From contig OZ247498.1 of the NCBI GenBank assembly GCA_965233675.1, positions 930,001 to 994,000 of the forward strand: a stretch of DNA of 64,000 nt, written 5' to 3'. Numbering within the stretch: the stretch's first letter is position 1; each line of letters starts with the position of its first letter. The notes under the pieces were generated by a model. It did no database searches and was not told the origin of the DNA. It saw nothing but the letters and a program-made list of their open reading frames with translations. Both the position numbers and the translations under genes were made by a program. Positions 1 through 8,317 of this stretch are shown in pieces. The DNA comes from SZUA-309 sp965233675 (GTDB taxonomy: Bacteria > Pseudomonadota > Gammaproteobacteria > Pseudomonadales > Azotimanducaceae).

Positions 1-1
1 C

Positions 2-817
2 TATGTGGTCGTCTTCGGTGCAGGCATCGCCTTTGAGATCTGGTTTGCCGCCAAGCGCGGTCACGAGGTGAACGAAGGCTTTTTCGTGACGAGCATTCTG
101 TTCACCCTGACTCTGCCGCCGGGTACCCCGCTGTGGATGGCGGCACTCGGCATCATCTTCGGGGTGGTGATCGGTAAAGAGGTGTTCGGTGGGACAGGCA
201 AAAACTTCCTGAACCCGGCGCTCACCGGCCGGGCCTTCCTGTACTTTGCCTATCCCGCTCAGATGTCCGGCGATTCCGTATGGGTGGCCGTGGATGGCTT
301 CACCGCAGCCACATCGCTCGGCACCGCCGTGCTCGGCGAAGGCTACGGCTATGAATTCTGGGATGCCTTCATCGGCAACATTCCCGGCTCGATGGGTGAA
401 ACCTCCACGCTGGCCATCGCAGTCGCCGCGGTGATTCTGATGGCGAGCCGGATCGCTTCCTGGCGGATCATCCTCGGCTGTGTGATTGGCCTGTTCGTCG
501 GTACCGCCCTGTTCAATCTGATCGGCTCGGACAGCAATCCCATGTTCGCTGTTCCGCCGGAGTGGCACCTGGTCATGGGCGGCTTCGCTTTCGGTGCGGT
601 TTTCATGGCCACGGATCCCGTCTCGGCGGCGATGACCAATCGGGGACGGCTCATCTACGGTATTCTCATCGGCTTCATGTGCATTTTGATCCGGGTGGTC
701 AACCCGGCATTTCCGGAAGGCATGATGCTGGCGATCCTGTTCGGCAACCTGTTTGCGCCGCTGGTCGATTACTTCGTGGTGCAATCCAATATCAAACGGA
801 GGCTGGCTCGTGTCTGA
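2..817 (+). CDS. nqrB: Na+-translocating NADH:quinone reductase subunit B (5' end outside window)
   Basis: Membrane subunit of the Na+-NQR complex, which passes electrons from NADH to ubiquinone and exports sodium. The frame is already open at the first base of the window, so the N-terminus is missing; the 271 residues present are the C-terminal two thirds. They contain several hydrophobic segments and the flavinylation motif DGFTAATSL, whose last Thr of TAAT (codon 311-313) aligns with the Thr that carries covalent FMN in the family. This motif has Ala where SGAT usually has Gly. The end overlaps nqrC by 8 nt, which indicates translational coupling. The neighbouring nqrC-F genes make the assignment secure. 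Confidence 0.97.
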   Translation, partial: YVVVFGAGIAFEIWFAAKRGHEVNEGFFVTSILFTLTLPPGTPLWMAALGIIFGVVIGKEVFGGTGKNFLNPALTGRAFLYFAYPAQMSGDSVWVAVDGFTAATSLGTAVLGEGYGYEFWDAFIGNIPGSMGETSTLAIAVAAVILMASRIASWRIILGCVIGLFVGTALFNLIGSDSNPMFAVPPEWHLVMGGFAFGAVFMATDPVSAAMTNRGRLIYGILIGFMCILIRVVNPAFPEGMMLAILFGNLFAPLVDYFVVQSNIKRRLARV

Positions 818-1625
818 ACACAACGACGATCCCGGTTTCGACAAGGACGGCCTGAAGAACGTTCTGTTCGTGGCCATCGCGATCTGCCTGGTCTGCTCTG
901 TGGTGGTTTCAACCGCCGCAGTCGTGCTGAAGCCCATGCGCCTTGCCAACCAGGAACTGGACCAGAAGCAGAATATTCTCCGGGCGGCAGGGCTGTTGCC
1001 TTCAGATGCCGTGGTCGATGCGGATGGTCGCGGTGTCGATGAGATCTTCGCCGAGTTCGAAGTCCGCGCGGTGAACCTGGATACGGGTGAGTTCGTGGAC
1101 GGCGTGGACGTGAATGCCTACGACCCGATCAAAGCGGCGAAAGATCCGTCGCAGTCCCAGCAGCTGACGAATGATCAGGACATTGCCACCATCAAGCGCC
1201 GAGAAAATATCTCGCTGGTTTACCTCAAGCGCACGGAGGGTGAACTGGACAAAGTGGTGATCCCGGTTCGAGGCTACGGGCTCTGGGGCACACTGCTGGG
1301 TTATCTCGCCTTTGAGGGCGATCTCGAGACCATTGCCGGCCTCGGCTTCTACTTCCACAAGGAAACGCCCGGTCTCGGCGGTGAAGTGGACAACCCGAAC
1401 TGGAAGGCCCTGTGGCCGGGTGTGGTGGCCTTCGACGAATCGGGCGACCCGAGTGTAAAACTGGTGAAGACCCGTTCCGCGGCGGGATCAGAAGCGGCCT
1501 CCCATGAGGTGGACGCGCTTTCCGGCGCCACGCTCACCACCAGAGGCGTTGAAAACCTGGTCCGATTCTGGACCGGCGAGCACGGCTTCGGGCCCGTGCT
1601 GGCAAACCTGAAAAACACAGGCTGA
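810..1625 (+). CDS. nqrC: Na+-NQR subunit C
   Basis: FMN-carrying subunit of Na+-NQR, anchored in the inner membrane with a large periplasmic domain. It has 271 residues, within the family's usual range. One N-terminal transmembrane helix lies at about residues 18-38. The covalent flavin motif is SGATLTT, with acceptor Thr241 (codon 1530-1532). The GTG start at 810 was chosen because GGAGG lies 7 nt upstream and the start falls inside the end of nqrB. An upstream in-frame start at 753 would only add residues that are nqrB read out of frame. Confidence 0.96.
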   Translation: MSEHNDDPGFDKDGLKNVLFVAIAICLVCSVVVSTAAVVLKPMRLANQELDQKQNILRAAGLLPSDAVVDADGRGVDEIFAEFEVRAVNLDTGEFVDGVDVNAYDPIKAAKDPSQSQQLTNDQDIATIKRRENISLVYLKRTEGELDKVVIPVRGYGLWGTLLGYLAFEGDLETIAGLGFYFHKETPGLGGEVDNPNWKALWPGVVAFDESGDPSVKLVKTRSAAGSEAASHEVDALSGATLTTRGVENLVRFWTGEHGFGPVLANLKNTG

Positions 1626-1631
1626 CTGTTC

Positions 1632-2294
1632 ATGAGTACGCAGAAAGAAGTTCTGGTCGATCCGATCTTCAACAACAACCCCATTGCCCTGCAGGTGCTC
1701 GGCATCTGCTCGGCGCTGGCGGTAACCATCAACATGTCGACCACGCTGGTGATGTGCGCGGCGGTGATCTTCGTGACCACCATGTCGAACATCGCAGTGT
1801 CCATCGTCCGCAATCGGGTGCCGACCAACATCCGCATCATCGTGCAGATGACGATCATCGCCTCTCTGGTGATCGTGGTGGATCAGGTGCTGCAGGCCGT
1901 GGCCTACGATATTTCCAAGAGCCTGTCTGTATTCGTGGGTCTGATCATCACCAACTGTATCGTTATGGGCCGGGCAGAAGCCTTCGCCATGCAGAACGGC
2001 CCCTGGCTGTCGGCGCTGGATGGATTCGGCAACGCACTCGGCTACTCGGTGATTCTCATCGGCGTGGCGCTGATCCGGGAACCGCTGGGATCCGGCACGC
2101 TGCTCGGATTCGAGTTGCTGCCGAAGGTGACGGAAGGCGGCTGGTATAACCCGAACGGCATGATGCTGCTCTCACCGAGCGCCTTCTTCCTCATTGGCCT
2201 GTTCATCTGGGCCATCCGCTCCTGGAAGCCGGAACAGGTGGAAGAGCCGGAGTATGAAATCACGCCGGACGCACACTTCAAGGAGGCCATGTAA
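1632..2294 (+). CDS. nqrD: Na+-NQR subunit D
   Basis: Integral membrane subunit of Na+-NQR, 220 residues, with about six hydrophobic helices. NqrD and NqrE are homologous inverted subunits; in known structures they hold an intramembrane [2Fe-2S] centre between them. Cys residues inside the helices are visible here, for example in TNCIVMGRAEAFA. The gene starts 6 nt after nqrC, and its TAA stop shares one base with the ATG of nqrE (TAATG), so the two are probably coupled. Confidence 0.96.
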   Translation: MSTQKEVLVDPIFNNNPIALQVLGICSALAVTINMSTTLVMCAAVIFVTTMSNIAVSIVRNRVPTNIRIIVQMTIIASLVIVVDQVLQAVAYDISKSLSVFVGLIITNCIVMGRAEAFAMQNGPWLSALDGFGNALGYSVILIGVALIREPLGSGTLLGFELLPKVTEGGWYNPNGMMLLSPSAFFLIGLFIWAIRSWKPEQVEEPEYEITPDAHFKEAM

Positions 2295-2905
2295 TGCTCG
2301 AGCACTATCTCGGCATCTTCGTTACCGCCGTGTTCGTGGAGAACATGGCACTGGCCTTCTTCCTGGGCATGTGCACCTTCATCGCGATCTCCAAGAAGAT
2401 CAGCACGGCCTTCGGGCTCGGTGTTGCCGTGGTGGTGGTGCTGGCCATCACCGTGCCGGTCAACAACCTGATCTACAACTATCTGTTGAAGGACGGTGCC
2501 CTGGCCTGGGCCGGGCTGCCGGATGTGGACCTGAGCTTCCTGAGCTTCCTGTCCTATATCGGCGTGATCGCAGCCATGGTGCAGATCCTGGAGATGTTCC
2601 TGGACCGTTTCGTGCCCGTGCTCTACAACGCGCTGGGCGTCTTCCTGCCACTCATCACAGTGAATTGCGCCATTCTCGGCGCCAGTCTGTGGATGGCGGA
2701 ACGGGATTACACCTTCGCAGAGTCCACCGTGTTCGGCCTGGGCGCCGGCGTCGGCTGGGCCCTTGCGATCACGGCCCTGGCGGGCGTGCGCGAGAAGCTG
2801 AAGTACTCGGATGTGCCTGAAGGACTCCGGGGTCTCGGTATCACCTTCATCTCGGTCGGGCTCATGAGCCTCTGCTTCATGTCCTTCGGCGGCATCGACA
2901 TCTAA
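2294..2905 (+). CDS. nqrE: Na+-NQR subunit E
   Basis: Integral membrane subunit of Na+-NQR, 203 residues, paralogous to NqrD. It opens with a hydrophobic stretch around VFVENMALAFFLGMCTF and carries the paired VNCAILGASLW segment, the counterpart of TNCIVMGRAEA in NqrD. The ATG overlaps the nqrD stop. nqrF follows after 13 nt, which contain an AAGGAG ribosome binding site. Confidence 0.96.
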   Translation: MLEHYLGIFVTAVFVENMALAFFLGMCTFIAISKKISTAFGLGVAVVVVLAITVPVNNLIYNYLLKDGALAWAGLPDVDLSFLSFLSYIGVIAAMVQILEMFLDRFVPVLYNALGVFLPLITVNCAILGASLWMAERDYTFAESTVFGLGAGVGWALAITALAGVREKLKYSDVPEGLRGLGITFISVGLMSLCFMSFGGIDI

Positions 2906-2918
2906 GGAGCGTTGCTAA

Positions 2919-4145
2919 GTGGATATCACGATCATTCTCGGGGTCGGCATGTTTACGGCCACCGTGCTGTTTCTGGTCATGGTGATTCTGTTCGCCCGAT
3001 CCAAACTGGTGAGCACGGGTGATGTGACCATTGAAATCAATGACGATCCGGACAAGGCGATCGTCGTGCCTGCGGGCGGGAAGCTGCTCGGCACCCTGGC
3101 CGAAAAAGGCATCTTCCTGGCCAGCGCCTGTGGCGGCGGAGGCACCTGCGCACAGTGCCGGTGCCGGGTGACCGATGGTGGTGGTTCCATCCTGTCTACC
3201 GAGGAAGGTCACTTCACCCGCGGTGAGATCCGGGACGACTGGCGGTTGTCCTGCCAGGTGGCGGTGAAGCAGGACATGAAGATCCAGATCCCGGAAGACG
3301 CCATCGGCGTGCAGCGCTGGGAATGCGAGGTGACTTCGAACCCGAACGTGGCGACCTTCATCAAGGAACTGAATCTGAAGCTGCCGGAAGGCGCAGACGT
3401 TGCCTTCCGTGCCGGCGGATACGTGCAACTGGAAATACCCCCGTACGAGATGCAGTACAGGGAGATCGACGTGGAAGAGGAGTACCACGAGGACTGGGAC
3501 CGCTTCAACGTCTGGGACAACTTCTCCAAGGTGGACGAAACCACCATTCGTGCCTACTCCATGGCCAACTATCCGGAAGAGAAGGGGATACTGAAGTTCA
3601 ACATCCGGGTGGCTTCCCCGCCGCCTGGCATGGACGTGCCGGCGGGCAAGATGTCGTCCTATGTTTTCAATCTGAAACCCGGCGACAAGCTCACCGTATT
3701 CGGCCCTTACGGCGATTTCTTCGTGAAAGATACGCCGGCGGAGAAGATCTGGATCGGTGGTGGTGCCGGCATGGCGCCGCTCAGGTCGCAGATCTTCGAC
3801 GAACTGAAGCGAAATAATCGCCAGACCAAGATGAGTTACTGGTACGGCGCCCGCTCTCTGCGCGAGATGTTCTACACCGAGGAGTTCGATGATCTTGCCG
3901 AGCAGTTTGAGAACTTCGAATGGCATGTGGCCCTTTCGGATCCACTGCCGGAAGACAACTTCGACGGCCATATCGGCTTCATTCATCAGGTGGTGTTCGA
4001 CAACTACCTGAAGGACCATCCGGCGCCTGAAGACTGTGAGTACTACCTCTGCGGCCCGCCTCCCATGGTAGCCGCTGTGCTGCAGATGCTCGAAGACCTG
4101 GGCGTGGAGCCCGAGAATATCCTGCTCGACGATTTCGGCGGGTAG
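2919..4145 (+). CDS. nqrF: Na+-NQR subunit F, NADH dehydrogenase (FAD, 2Fe-2S)
   Basis: NADH-oxidising entry subunit of Na+-NQR, 408 residues. An N-terminal membrane anchor (about 5-26) precedes a ferredoxin domain with cluster ligands Cys71, Cys77, Cys80 and Cys112 (ACGGGGTCAQC and LSCQ). The FAD-binding RAYSMANYP motif and the nucleotide-binding GGGAGMAPLRSQ follow. The C-terminus is the family-typical aromatic/acidic DDFGG. The start is GTG with GGAG upstream. The stop codon lies in the loop of a strong inverted repeat, so the operon may end here. A long minus-strand frame opposite this gene is judged a shadow. Confidence 0.97.
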   Translation: MDITIILGVGMFTATVLFLVMVILFARSKLVSTGDVTIEINDDPDKAIVVPAGGKLLGTLAEKGIFLASACGGGGTCAQCRCRVTDGGGSILSTEEGHFTRGEIRDDWRLSCQVAVKQDMKIQIPEDAIGVQRWECEVTSNPNVATFIKELNLKLPEGADVAFRAGGYVQLEIPPYEMQYREIDVEEEYHEDWDRFNVWDNFSKVDETTIRAYSMANYPEEKGILKFNIRVASPPPGMDVPAGKMSSYVFNLKPGDKLTVFGPYGDFFVKDTPAEKIWIGGGAGMAPLRSQIFDELKRNNRQTKMSYWYGARSLREMFYTEEFDDLAEQFENFEWHVALSDPLPEDNFDGHIGFIHQVVFDNYLKDHPAPEDCEYYLCGPPPMVAAVLQMLEDLGVEPENILLDDFGG

Positions 4146-4157
4146 CCGAAATCGTCG
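4127..4157 (+). terminator. Hairpin over the nqrF stop codon
   Basis: A perfect 13-bp inverted repeat (arms 4127-4139 and 4145-4157) encloses a 5-nt loop, and the nqrF TAG stop spans the loop and the right arm. No T-run follows, so it is not a classical intrinsic terminator. It could slow RNase decay, attenuate, or act with Rho. The right arm is part of a 20-base element repeated imperfectly at 4169-4188. Confidence 0.5.
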
Positions 4158-4188
4158 CCTTCGGTGGCTAGCCGAAAACATCGCCTTC
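4143..4188 (+). repeat. Imperfect 20-base tandem repeat, 26-nt period
   Basis: Bases 4143-4162 and 4169-4188 share 18 of 20 positions, each beginning TAGCCGAAA and ending TCGCCTTC. The first copy forms the right arm of the hairpin at the end of nqrF. The second could pair with the same left arm less well, giving two alternative structures. Confidence 0.6.
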
Positions 4189-4235
4189 AGCGCACAGGTG
4201 CTGCGGCTTTTCAGTTGTTTGTTGGAGCCGATCTG

Positions 4236-6674
4236 ATGTGTGCGCGCGTTCTCCTCTGTTTTGCTGTTCTTCTGATCCCCGGTCCTGTACGGGCGGCCGT
4301 GTTCCTGCCGGATGCGGCGATCAGGACCGGCTATGGACCCACTCAGGAAACCTGGTCGGTCCATTGGTCCGGCGCCTGTGCGGAACGGGTTGGGATTGAA
4401 CTGGGATTCATGGGGCATGCCGATCTGACGCAGATGCTGCCTCGAGTGGTCGACTACGCCCGGGATTCCGCGCCGCACGTACAGGCCCAGTGCCCGGATG
4501 TGGAGATCATTCAGGTGCAGGCGCCGAGCAACCTGTCGAAACCCCCTCAGATCTACCAGTTCGAGATGCATCGTGCGGACGGCTGGGCCAGCCGGAACGT
4601 CCGCTGGCGCCACGACTTCATCAACGACACCCTTGCCAAGGGCTATCTGCCGGCGGATGCGGGCTATCACCATGCCCTGGTGCGTTTCGACGAAGGACGC
4701 TTCGAGGCGGTTTACGGCAAATACCTGGAAGCACATCTGAGCGGAACCCGCGTCCAGCGTCACATGCTGGAAGGGGCCTCACCACCCCGGGTTTCCCACC
4801 ATACGATCTCCGGACACTGGTACGAACTCGGCAGCGAACGGCCGAACGAGAGTTGTGATTCGAGCCGGGACGGCTATGCCCTCTGGGGATCATTCACGCT
4901 GGTGATCAATCAGGGTAGTACCCAGTTGAAGATGATCAAGAAATTCTGTGCCGAAGCAGACGAGAAAGGTCACAGCGAGGAGATGTACCTTTCCGTTCCA
5001 TCGCCCTCGGGATTCGAACGGGAATGGGGCATTGAGTGGGTCAAGTTCACTGACCCGCTGCACGAACAACTGGCTGCCATGGAACTGGATACTGCCGCTG
5101 ATGCGGAGACTTTCGCCAGCACCCGCAAGCCGCTGTACCAGAGTGATGATCTCACGCTCTATCCAGCTCAGCCCAACTGGTGCATGAACCGGCGGATGGA
5201 TGCCTACTATCGAGTCGCCAGTGAGGATAGAAACAAGGCGTTCGGCGGGAACTATGCGCAAGTGCTCGGTGAACGGGCAAGACAGGTGGTCAATGAGTAT
5301 TGCGGTGATGCCCTGACTGCCAGCGTATCCAGCTACAGCGAAGGGGATGAGACACCCTGGGATCGGATGTCTTTTCAGTTCCGTCCGATTCAGGCTTCTG
5401 CATTCGGCAATGACGACGGTTACCTGAAGCTGCTCGATCAGCACCTCAGCGAGCGGGCCCAGGCTCACCTCGATTATCTGAACGCCAATCACCTCGGGCC
5501 TGCGTGCAGCGATGGGCCGTTCTGTGAGTTGCCGGGCGGTCGATATCTGAATGCCATTTACAATGGCCGGGGTGATCAGATTCTGGAAATGGATCAGCTC
5601 AATCGGGCGGAAGTGAATGAGATACTCAGCGGCCAGATGGCTCAATTCAACATGACCGACAACCCGATTACGCAGTTGTTCTCGGGCCTCATAGAGGCCG
5701 ACAACGGGCTCATCGTCGGTGCGGCAAACAAGTACATGTATGCCTTTGCCGCCTGGGGCCGGCAGTGTCTCAAATCCGGCGCCACCACCCGGACCTTTGT
5801 GCACACCACGCCGGACATTGAAACCATCAACTTCGATGGCAGCACGGACTATCAACCCGGAGAGACCTACGAGGCCACCTATACCGTCAATCCGGAATTC
5901 TTGGGCTTGCTGGAACGGGTGGGGTCCTACGCAGGCGCGCCGGACAGCGACTCGCCCTTCCTCAATAAGGCGCGACGGCTGGTGCTGCAGGGCCTGGTGC
6001 GGATGAAAGACGATTACGATTGTCACAGCCCCGAAGTGGCCCGTTTCGAGCAGAATCTGATCCTGCTGGCGGAGGATGATCTGGATGGCCGATCGCTCCG
6101 CGTGCTCGCCGCGCCACCGGCGGTTACCGGATCAGAACCGGCTCCCGCACCGGCCGCAGCACCGGCCGCAAAACCGGTGACAGACCGGTCATCAGAACCC
6201 GTTTCCACGACTGTGGTTGCGACCCCGGATCCCACCCCGCCGGTATCGGTTCCGGCACAGACCTCGGGCCGGCCAGCACAAGGAGTGACTGAGCAGGCAT
6301 CCCCGCTGCCGAAGGATGCGGTGGTCGGCCAACCACCGTCGCCGTCGTCAACACGATCACGAACAACACCTGCGACAACCACACAAACGCCGGCACCCGT
6401 GGTGGTTGCGCCCTCGGAACCGGTTGCCGAGGCTGCGAGCACGCTCAGCCAGGCCGAACGCCATGAACGGATGAATGCGGAGATCAAAGCGGTCTCGGAA
6501 GAGTTCGTGCGCAAGGTCAATGCGATGAATGCTACGTTCGGCGAAAAGATGGGCAGCGCAGGCAGCGATGCGGAGCGGCTCGAGATGATGCGATCGTTTC
6601 AAGCGGAAATGGCGGAGATACGGACCGCCGTAGAACGCGAAACTCAGGCCATCCACGACAAATATCAGCAGTAG
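4236..6674 (+). CDS. Large exported protein of unknown function
   Basis: I do not recognise this 812-residue protein. From ATG 4236 (GGAG 8 nt upstream) it begins with a signal peptide, MCARVLLCFAVLLIPGPVRA, so it is probably periplasmic or surface-located. Residues about 21-620 are mixed alpha/beta in composition with scattered Cys residues. About 626-735 is a low-complexity Ala/Pro/Thr/Val linker (EPAPAPAAAPAAKP-like). The last 75 residues are charged and helical, likely a coiled coil. An earlier GTG (4164) is in frame but would place a polar stretch ahead of the signal peptide. It follows the nqr operon by 90 nt beyond a hairpin, so co-function is only a guess. Confidence 0.75.
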   Translation: MCARVLLCFAVLLIPGPVRAAVFLPDAAIRTGYGPTQETWSVHWSGACAERVGIELGFMGHADLTQMLPRVVDYARDSAPHVQAQCPDVEIIQVQAPSNLSKPPQIYQFEMHRADGWASRNVRWRHDFINDTLAKGYLPADAGYHHALVRFDEGRFEAVYGKYLEAHLSGTRVQRHMLEGASPPRVSHHTISGHWYELGSERPNESCDSSRDGYALWGSFTLVINQGSTQLKMIKKFCAEADEKGHSEEMYLSVPSPSGFEREWGIEWVKFTDPLHEQLAAMELDTAADAETFASTRKPLYQSDDLTLYPAQPNWCMNRRMDAYYRVASEDRNKAFGGNYAQVLGERARQVVNEYCGDALTASVSSYSEGDETPWDRMSFQFRPIQASAFGNDDGYLKLLDQHLSERAQAHLDYLNANHLGPACSDGPFCELPGGRYLNAIYNGRGDQILEMDQLNRAEVNEILSGQMAQFNMTDNPITQLFSGLIEADNGLIVGAANKYMYAFAAWGRQCLKSGATTRTFVHTTPDIETINFDGSTDYQPGETYEATYTVNPEFLGLLERVGSYAGAPDSDSPFLNKARRLVLQGLVRMKDDYDCHSPEVARFEQNLILLAEDDLDGRSLRVLAAPPAVTGSEPAPAPAAAPAAKPVTDRSSEPVSTTVVATPDPTPPVSVPAQTSGRPAQGVTEQASPLPKDAVVGQPPSPSSTRSRTTPATTTQTPAPVVVAPSEPVAEAASTLSQAERHERMNAEIKAVSEEFVRKVNAMNATFGEKMGSAGSDAERLEMMRSFQAEMAEIRTAVERETQAIHDKYQQ

Positions 6675-6716
6675 GGCGGACGGCGTCCATCCTGCCAGTC
6701 CTTCAGTCGGGTCGTG

Positions 6717-7169
6717 CTACCCCGGCTGACACTCGAAAACCCGATATTCCACATCCCCGGCGATCAGACGACCCTCGGCGATGGCCACCGTTCGGTTCAG
6801 CCATTCGTATCCGTCGTGGCCACATTCGAATCGCGGCTGGGTGACGAAATAGTGATCACCGAAGTTCGTTTCTCCATCGCCGGTCAGAGCTGCGGTGGCC
6901 GCTTCGTTCTGTTCCAGCACGCCGGTGTAGTGCATGTAAATCCGGGCGCCATCGTCACAGAGCAGATTCAGGCGGACGTCCACTTCGCCATAGGGTGCAT
7001 CGAGCACCACCCAGTCGGCGCCTGGTGTGAGCACCTTTCCCCGCAGTCGGGGACCTTCGAAACGTCCGTCTGCCACTTCCGCGATGACCCGGAGGCCGCC
7101 AGGACCTTTGCCGATCACAGAGGACTCGCCGAGGGTGATTCGTATGGTAAACAGTTCGTTCAGTTGCAT
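6717..7169 (-). CDS. DUF3237 family protein
   Basis: A 150-residue protein resembling the DUF3237 family, small beta-rich proteins of unknown biochemical role often found beside short-chain dehydrogenases and CoA-metabolism genes. Visible family features are the opening MQLNELFTIRI, the central GPRLRGKVLTPGADW and the later YMHYTGV. The start at 7169 has GGAG 9 nt upstream; the longer reading to 7298 adds residues that look non-coding. It is divergent from the SDR at 7274, with about 100 bp between, which may hold promoters for both. Confidence 0.8.
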   Translation of the reverse strand: MQLNELFTIRITLGESSVIGKGPGGLRVIAEVADGRFEGPRLRGKVLTPGADWVVLDAPYGEVDVRLNLLCDDGARIYMHYTGVLEQNEAATAALTGDGETNFGDHYFVTQPRFECGHDGYEWLNRTVAIAEGRLIAGDVEYRVFECQPG

Positions 7170-7273
7170 GGCTGATTTCTCCAGTGGTGCGCAGGATCTG
7201 TGTGGCGTTGGGAACGATCCTGTTCGCCGGACCGCGCTATCATGAGCGATCGAATCACTGTCTGGAGTTTTCA

Positions 7274-8047
7274 ATGTCTTTGCAAGGTCGCGTCGCACTC
7301 GTCACGGGTGGCAATCGGGGAATCGGTAAGGGTATCGCCCTGGGGCTTGCAGAAGCAGGCGCGGATATCGCGGTCAACTATCGGGGCGACGAAGCGAGTG
7401 CCCGGGAGACGGTCGCCGAGATAGAAGGCCTCGGCCGACGGGCCATCGCCTGTCAGGCGCCGGTGGATGACTTCGAGGCGGTGGCGGCCATGGTCACTCA
7501 GGTGGCAGCGGATTTCGGTGGCATCGACATCCTGGTCAACAACGCGGGGATCGCCAGCCGTGGACTGGCCGTTGCAGACACGGATCCCGCCGAGTTCGAG
7601 CGGGTGGTGCGTACCCATACCTTCGGCTCCTTCTATGCGTCCCGGGAGGTGATCCCGCACATGCGCGCCCGGGGCCGCGGCGACATCATCATGATTTCTT
7701 CCGCCGCTACCCGGAACTTCAGCGCCTTCGGCGCACCCTACAACGTTGGTAAAGCGGGCATCGAGGCCCTGGCGCTGGGACTGGCGAAAGAAGAACTGCG
7801 CAACAACATCCGGGTGAACATCGTCGCGCCCGGCGTGGTGGATACCGAGATGGGGCGTCGTCTGGTCAAGGCGACCCGTGGGGTGCAGGATCTGCGGGAG
7901 ATCGACGCGACGTCGCCCTTCGGTCACGTCTGCCAGCCGGAAGACGTGGCGAACGTGGTCTGTTACCTGGTATCCGACAAAAACAGCTACGTCACCGGTG
8001 ACCGGATCTACGTGGACGGTCTCGCCGGTCAGGCGATTCTGGGCTGA
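7274..8047 (+). CDS. Short-chain dehydrogenase/reductase
   Basis: NAD(P)-dependent oxidoreductase of the classical SDR family, 257 residues, cytoplasmic. It has the Rossmann motif TGGNRGIG (11-18), NNAG (89-92), catalytic Ser142/143, and the YNVGK pair Tyr156/Lys160. The sequence is FabG-like, but the substrate cannot be read from it. The ATG at 7274 has CTGGAG 6 nt upstream; longer readings run into the divergent promoter region. The neighbouring DUF3237 and class III CoA-transferase genes suggest oxidation of an organic acid or alcohol. Confidence 0.93.
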   Translation: MSLQGRVALVTGGNRGIGKGIALGLAEAGADIAVNYRGDEASARETVAEIEGLGRRAIACQAPVDDFEAVAAMVTQVAADFGGIDILVNNAGIASRGLAVADTDPAEFERVVRTHTFGSFYASREVIPHMRARGRGDIIMISSAATRNFSAFGAPYNVGKAGIEALALGLAKEELRNNIRVNIVAPGVVDTEMGRRLVKATRGVQDLREIDATSPFGHVCQPEDVANVVCYLVSDKNSYVTGDRIYVDGLAGQAILG

Positions 8048-8226
8048 TAGATGGCTGCTACCCTGGCATCGTGAACCATGGGGCCGACGATACGACCTGC
8101 CTGCAACTGATAAGCGGCCTGTCTGATCTTCTCCCACTCCGCGTCTTCGTATGCCTTCTGCAGTCCGATTCCCTGTACGAAAGCGTCGGATAGCCTGAAT
8201 TCACAAGGTTGCGTTCCGCGCACTAT
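8029..8226 (-). other. Possible short coding remnant facing the SDR gene
   Basis: Between the SDR and the CoA-transferase gene the minus strand holds an open frame with a protein-like composition (for example AYEDAEWEKIRQAA and AGRIVGPMVHDARV). A GTG near 8226 is the only plausible start, and no convincing ribosome binding site was seen. The frame ends inside the SDR 3' end. It may be a small unknown gene or the eroded tail of one. I assign no function. Confidence 0.25.
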
Positions 8227-8317
8227 CGTAGAGTCCGGACTCGCAACTGCAGGCTGGTGACACCTCGGCGAAAGTGAGAATGTACACTGTTCGCCTGTTC
8301 GGGAGAGGAGGATGCCC

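Noticed and set aside
2877..4763. Long minus-strand frame of 628 codons opposite nqrF
   Set aside because: It is antisense to a certain gene, contains His/Arg/Val-rich non-protein-like sequence, and results from GC-rich codon bias.
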